Below are positions 22,479 to 24,959 of a stretch of DNA of 24,959 nucleotides, one piece after another. Position numbers and translations under genes: made by a program. Position 1 is the stretch's first letter; every line of letters starts with the position of its first letter. The notes beneath the pieces were generated by a model. That model worked only from the letters and a program-made list of their open reading frames with translations. It was not told the DNA's origin and did not search any database. Location: NCBI GenBank assembly GCA_051747745.1, contig JBNJGL010000035.1, positions 1 to 24,959 of the forward strand, given 5' to 3'. Source of the DNA: QPJE01 sp051747745. Lineage in GTDB: Bacteria; Bacillota; Halanaerobiia; Halanaerobiales; Halanaerobiaceae.

Positions 22479-23222
22479 TTATCTGATTATATTTTTTACT
22501 GCTTTCACTTTTTTGCTGTCAGTAATTTTATATGAATTTTCGGGCAGAGATTTAAGTCCATTAAAAAAAACTTCTGTCTGATGAGAGGCTGAATTATCAA
22601 AAAGCTCTTTAAATGCAGAAAGATGAACCTGTTCGGCCGATGTTTCTCTAATTATTTTTTCAACATTATACTCTCTTACCCCACCTCCCAGCAAAATATC
22701 TATCCTGTTCTCTGCATATTCAATTAACTCCCGGGCCAGCTTTATTCCTGCTTCCACCTTTGGCCGCTGTCCACTTGTCAACACTCTATCTATACCAATA
22801 TCTATTAATAAATCCAGTGCAGAAAAAGGATCAGGTACAACATCAAAAGCACGATGAAATATGGCTTCTTTATCTCCTGCAATTTTATTCATTGTTATAC
22901 TGCGCTTTATATCAGGACTACCATCCTCTTTTAAAATACCAAAGACAATTCCATCCGCCCCTGCAGCAAGTAGTTCTGCGGCATCACTTTTCATTACTTC
23001 AAATTCTATATCACTATAGCAAAAACCTCCACTGCGGGGTCTTATCATAACTACGACTGGAATATCAACTCTTTTTTTTGCTTCAACTAAATCACCAATA
23101 CTGGGCGTCAGACCTCCAAAAATCATTGCAGAATTTAACTCAATTCTGTCAGCTCCACCTTTTTCTGCTTCTACGGCATCAGCAGCTGAAGCACAGCATA
23201 TTTCTAAAGTTGTTTTTTTCAT
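22479..23222 (-). CDS. cutC: CutC family protein (TIM barrel)
   Basis: 247 residues, the normal length of CutC. The conserved surface is present: LEICCAS (6-12), GGADRIELNSAMIFGGLTPSIG (22-43), VVVMIRPRSGGFCYS (56-70), GADGIVFGILKEDGSPD, FHRAFDVV, DRVLTSGQ and LLGGGVRE. The family was first linked to copper tolerance in E. coli, but that link is disputed and no enzyme reaction is settled. The mouth of the barrel carries arginines (R61, R63) and a histidine, which suggests an anionic ligand. The ATG has GAGGTG six bases upstream. It starts nine bp after the M81 peptidase stop, so the two are one transcript. Nothing else here relates to copper. Confidence 0.94.
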   Translation of the reverse strand: MKKTTLEICCASAADAVEAEKGGADRIELNSAMIFGGLTPSIGDLVEAKKRVDIPVVVMIRPRSGGFCYSDIEFEVMKSDAAELLAAGADGIVFGILKEDGSPDIKRSITMNKIAGDKEAIFHRAFDVVPDPFSALDLLIDIGIDRVLTSGQRPKVEAGIKLARELIEYAENRIDILLGGGVREYNVEKIIRETSAEQVHLSAFKELFDNSASHQTEVFFNGLKSLPENSYKITDSKKVKAVKNIIR

Positions 23223-23231
23223 ACAATCACC

Positions 23232-24683
23232 TCAGCAAAAAGTTTCAAATTCAATTTCATCTATTAAATCAACCGGGAAAATAGGTCTATTAACATTTTT
23301 ATATGGTAACTTTTCCAGCTCCTGATATGTATAACCTGGAGTTAAAGCAAGTAGTGTTTTTTTAGAGTAAGGCTGATATTCAGGTGCCAGATATCCACTT
23401 TTGAACATTATAATCTTATAATCATCGAGCTCAATATCAAGGCTAAAAACAAATTCAGGTTCTGTCATAACAACTTTCTGATCTGATATAATTACATCAA
23501 TACCGCTGATTTCAACTAAAACAGATTTAACTCCATTATAATCTCTTATATTTTTTATTGTACAGCTAAATTTTACTTTTCCAGATTCTGGATTGCTGTC
23601 TTTTTGTCCTAAATAGATTTCTTTTTCTGCACCAGGACCAGCTTCAACAAGCAAATCAACAGCCTCTCTGTCACAGACAGATCCATATAAAATTCCGTCA
23701 AACTCATTTTCCACTAAATACTGTAATGGCTCAACTATTTTTTGACTGCTCCCTGCACCAGGGTTATCTCCAGAATCGATTACAAAAACAGGATATTCTC
23801 TCTCATTAAAAGCAATCTTCACTGCTTCTTCTAAATTATAAGCAGGGGTGGTAAAGTCGAAATCATATCTTTTATTCCAAAAAAGTTCTGCCAGATATCT
23901 GGCTTCATCATCAGCCAATTTTTTGTTTTCTTCTGTAACCACCAGTGTAGACACTTTATTAAATTCAACGTCTGACCAGGGAAAACCCAGACAGTAAGAT
24001 GAGTATAATACCTTTTCTTTTTTTTCAACAAGTTCTAATTTAGAAAAAAGTTCGTTCATCGGATATTTTGAACTCTCGGATTTCTCCCCTGAAACAAGAT
24101 AGGGAATCTTAACCCCACTCATCTCAAGTTTTACACCATCTCTCAGCATTCTAATCAACATATCAGCAGCTTTAACTCCTGTTTCATATTTATCTACATG
24201 TGGAGCTGTTCTGTATGCAACAAGTCCATCTGCACTTTTCATCATTTTTTCTGTTATCATGGCATGCATATCCAGAGCTGCAGTGATAGGAATATCCTGA
24301 CCAAAAAAAGATCGTGTTTGACTTAAAATATCTCCTTCAACATCAAGGTGACTTTCTGTTGTCATTGAACCATGTAATGCCAGACAGACTCCATCAATAT
24401 TTTTATGTTTTTTCATTTCATCCAAATATATTTTCTTTATTTCTTTATAAGCCCTATCACTAACAAGTCCTCCTTCAGATGTAGGTAGAACCACAGCTGT
24501 AGGAATAATTTCAAAATTATTTTCATCCAAAGTTTCTATTATTCCTTTCAAACTGGAGTGGCTGTACATATCTTTATTTTCCAGAACCTCCTTACCTTTC
24601 AGTATTTCAAATTCATCCAGTTCTGTTAGTTCAGGATTAAAAGAATTTGATTCATGATGAATCAAACCAACTAAAATCTTCAT
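23232..24683 (-). CDS. M81 family metallopeptidase (microcystinase C / MlrC-like)
   Basis: 483 residues, normal for the family. Numbered from the chosen start: GLIHHESNSFNP (6-17), DGVCLALHGSM (97-107), AALDMHAMIT (135-144), YRTAPHVDKYETG (157-169), and in the C-terminal domain IDSGDNPGAGSS, a glycine-rich motif typical of MlrC. H, D and E residues in these blocks are the likely zinc ligands. MlrC cuts the linearised peptide toxin microcystin; most relatives probably act on other small, unusual peptides or amides. A GTG at 24692 lies in the ribosome binding site GAGGTG, so the ATG at 24683 is used. It starts 24 bp after a dipeptide-type ABC permease gene, which supports import followed by cleavage of a peptide-like compound. 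Confidence 0.92.
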   Translation of the reverse strand: MKILVGLIHHESNSFNPELTELDEFEILKGKEVLENKDMYSHSSLKGIIETLDENNFEIIPTAVVLPTSEGGLVSDRAYKEIKKIYLDEMKKHKNIDGVCLALHGSMTTESHLDVEGDILSQTRSFFGQDIPITAALDMHAMITEKMMKSADGLVAYRTAPHVDKYETGVKAADMLIRMLRDGVKLEMSGVKIPYLVSGEKSESSKYPMNELFSKLELVEKKEKVLYSSYCLGFPWSDVEFNKVSTLVVTEENKKLADDEARYLAELFWNKRYDFDFTTPAYNLEEAVKIAFNEREYPVFVIDSGDNPGAGSSQKIVEPLQYLVENEFDGILYGSVCDREAVDLLVEAGPGAEKEIYLGQKDSNPESGKVKFSCTIKNIRDYNGVKSVLVEISGIDVIISDQKVVMTEPEFVFSLDIELDDYKIIMFKSGYLAPEYQPYSKKTLLALTPGYTYQELEKLPYKNVNRPIFPVDLIDEIEFETFC

Positions 24684-24707
24684 TTTTTTCACCTCTAGTT
24701 CTTTCCA

Positions 24708-24959
24708 CTATTCTTTATTTTTTAACTTAGGATCAAGATAATCTCTCAAACCATCACCTAAAATATTAAATGCAAGTACAGTATAGGTAATTGCAAGTCC
24801 GGGAAAAAGTGACATATATGGTGCCACACCTATAAAACTTCTTCCATTTCCTATTAGTCCTCCCCATTCCGGTATAGGAGGCTGTACTCCAAGTCCAAGA
24901 AAGCTGAGAGAAGATGCACTTAGTATAACTCCTCCGGCAGTTAATGTTGCCTGTACAAG
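24708..24959 (-). CDS. C-terminal end of a dipeptide/oligopeptide ABC transporter permease (DppC/OppC type), cut by the window edge
   Basis: 83 codons of the C-terminus, continuing past the right edge. LSASSLSFLGLGVQPPIPEWG, then FPGLAITYTVLAFNIL and GDGLRDYLDPKLK before TAG, are the standard ending of DppC/OppC inner-membrane permeases; the last two spans are visible. Together with an unseen partner permease, ATPases and binding protein it would import peptides, nickel complexes or oligosaccharides. It is in the same direction as, and 24 bp from, the M81 peptidase, so the transporter probably feeds that enzyme. Confidence 0.93.
   Translation of the reverse strand, partial: LVQATLTAGGVILSASSLSFLGLGVQPPIPEWGGLIGNGRSFIGVAPYMSLFPGLAITYTVLAFNILGDGLRDYLDPKLKNKE

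Overview
The window looks like chromosome of a low-G+C, strictly anaerobic Firmicute. A/T-rich codon use, strong AGGAGG-type ribosome binding sites, a flavodiiron oxygen-defence protein, two HD-GYP proteins and a tripartite tricarboxylate transporter (TTT) next to Tm-1-like genes suggest a relative of the Halanaerobiales; this is inference, with no rRNA gene here to prove it. The TctC binding protein has a plain signal peptide and no lipobox, which fits a cell with a periplasm such as the diderm Halanaerobiales. Almost every gene is on the minus strand; only the two Tm-1-related genes at 17076-19138 are on the plus strand. No tRNA, rRNA, CRISPR array, transposase or prophage gene was seen.

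Layout (minus genes are transcribed from high to low coordinates). 1-1304: the start of an unidentified reading frame at the left edge and a flavodiiron protein. 1574-4650: a four-gene unit made of a structured leader, a newly noticed 29-residue exported-looking peptide gene, a membrane HD-GYP phosphodiesterase, an unnamed conserved protein and a membrane-anchored DUF6544/DUF6920-like protein. 4732-9769: class II aldolase, fumarase, Old Yellow Enzyme-type reductase, YjdF/DUF2238-like membrane protein and a Gfo/Idh/MocA dehydrogenase, ending in a clear terminator. 9806-11313: manA between two direct copies of a 200-bp repeat whose ends match but whose interiors differ. 11361-13517: a 718-residue FtsA-like ATPase with a long repeat-rich C-terminus.

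13729-19138 is a divergent catabolic locus: tctC-tctB-tctA on the minus strand and, across a 283-bp control region with two promoters and two palindromes, a Tm-1-like ATP-binding protein and a TIM-barrel 'PEP hydrolase family' protein. These two are separate-gene versions of the two halves of the tomato Tm-1 protein. 19216-24959 holds a methyltransferase, a soluble HD-GYP protein, an ECF-transporter S component coupled to a PfkB kinase, cutC, an M81 (MlrC-like) peptidase and the end of a dipeptide ABC permease.

The best candidate for an undescribed system is the peptide/HD-GYP unit at 4422-4648 and below: a tiny secreted-type peptide ending in ALADSSRWG lies directly upstream of a multi-spanning HD-GYP protein, enclosed by 12-bp inverted repeats and with its ribosome binding site beside a 9-bp stem. 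The flanked manA locus and the divergent TTT/Tm-1 locus come next. Several start codons were moved because the outermost GTG or TTG lies inside an AGGTG-type ribosome binding site.
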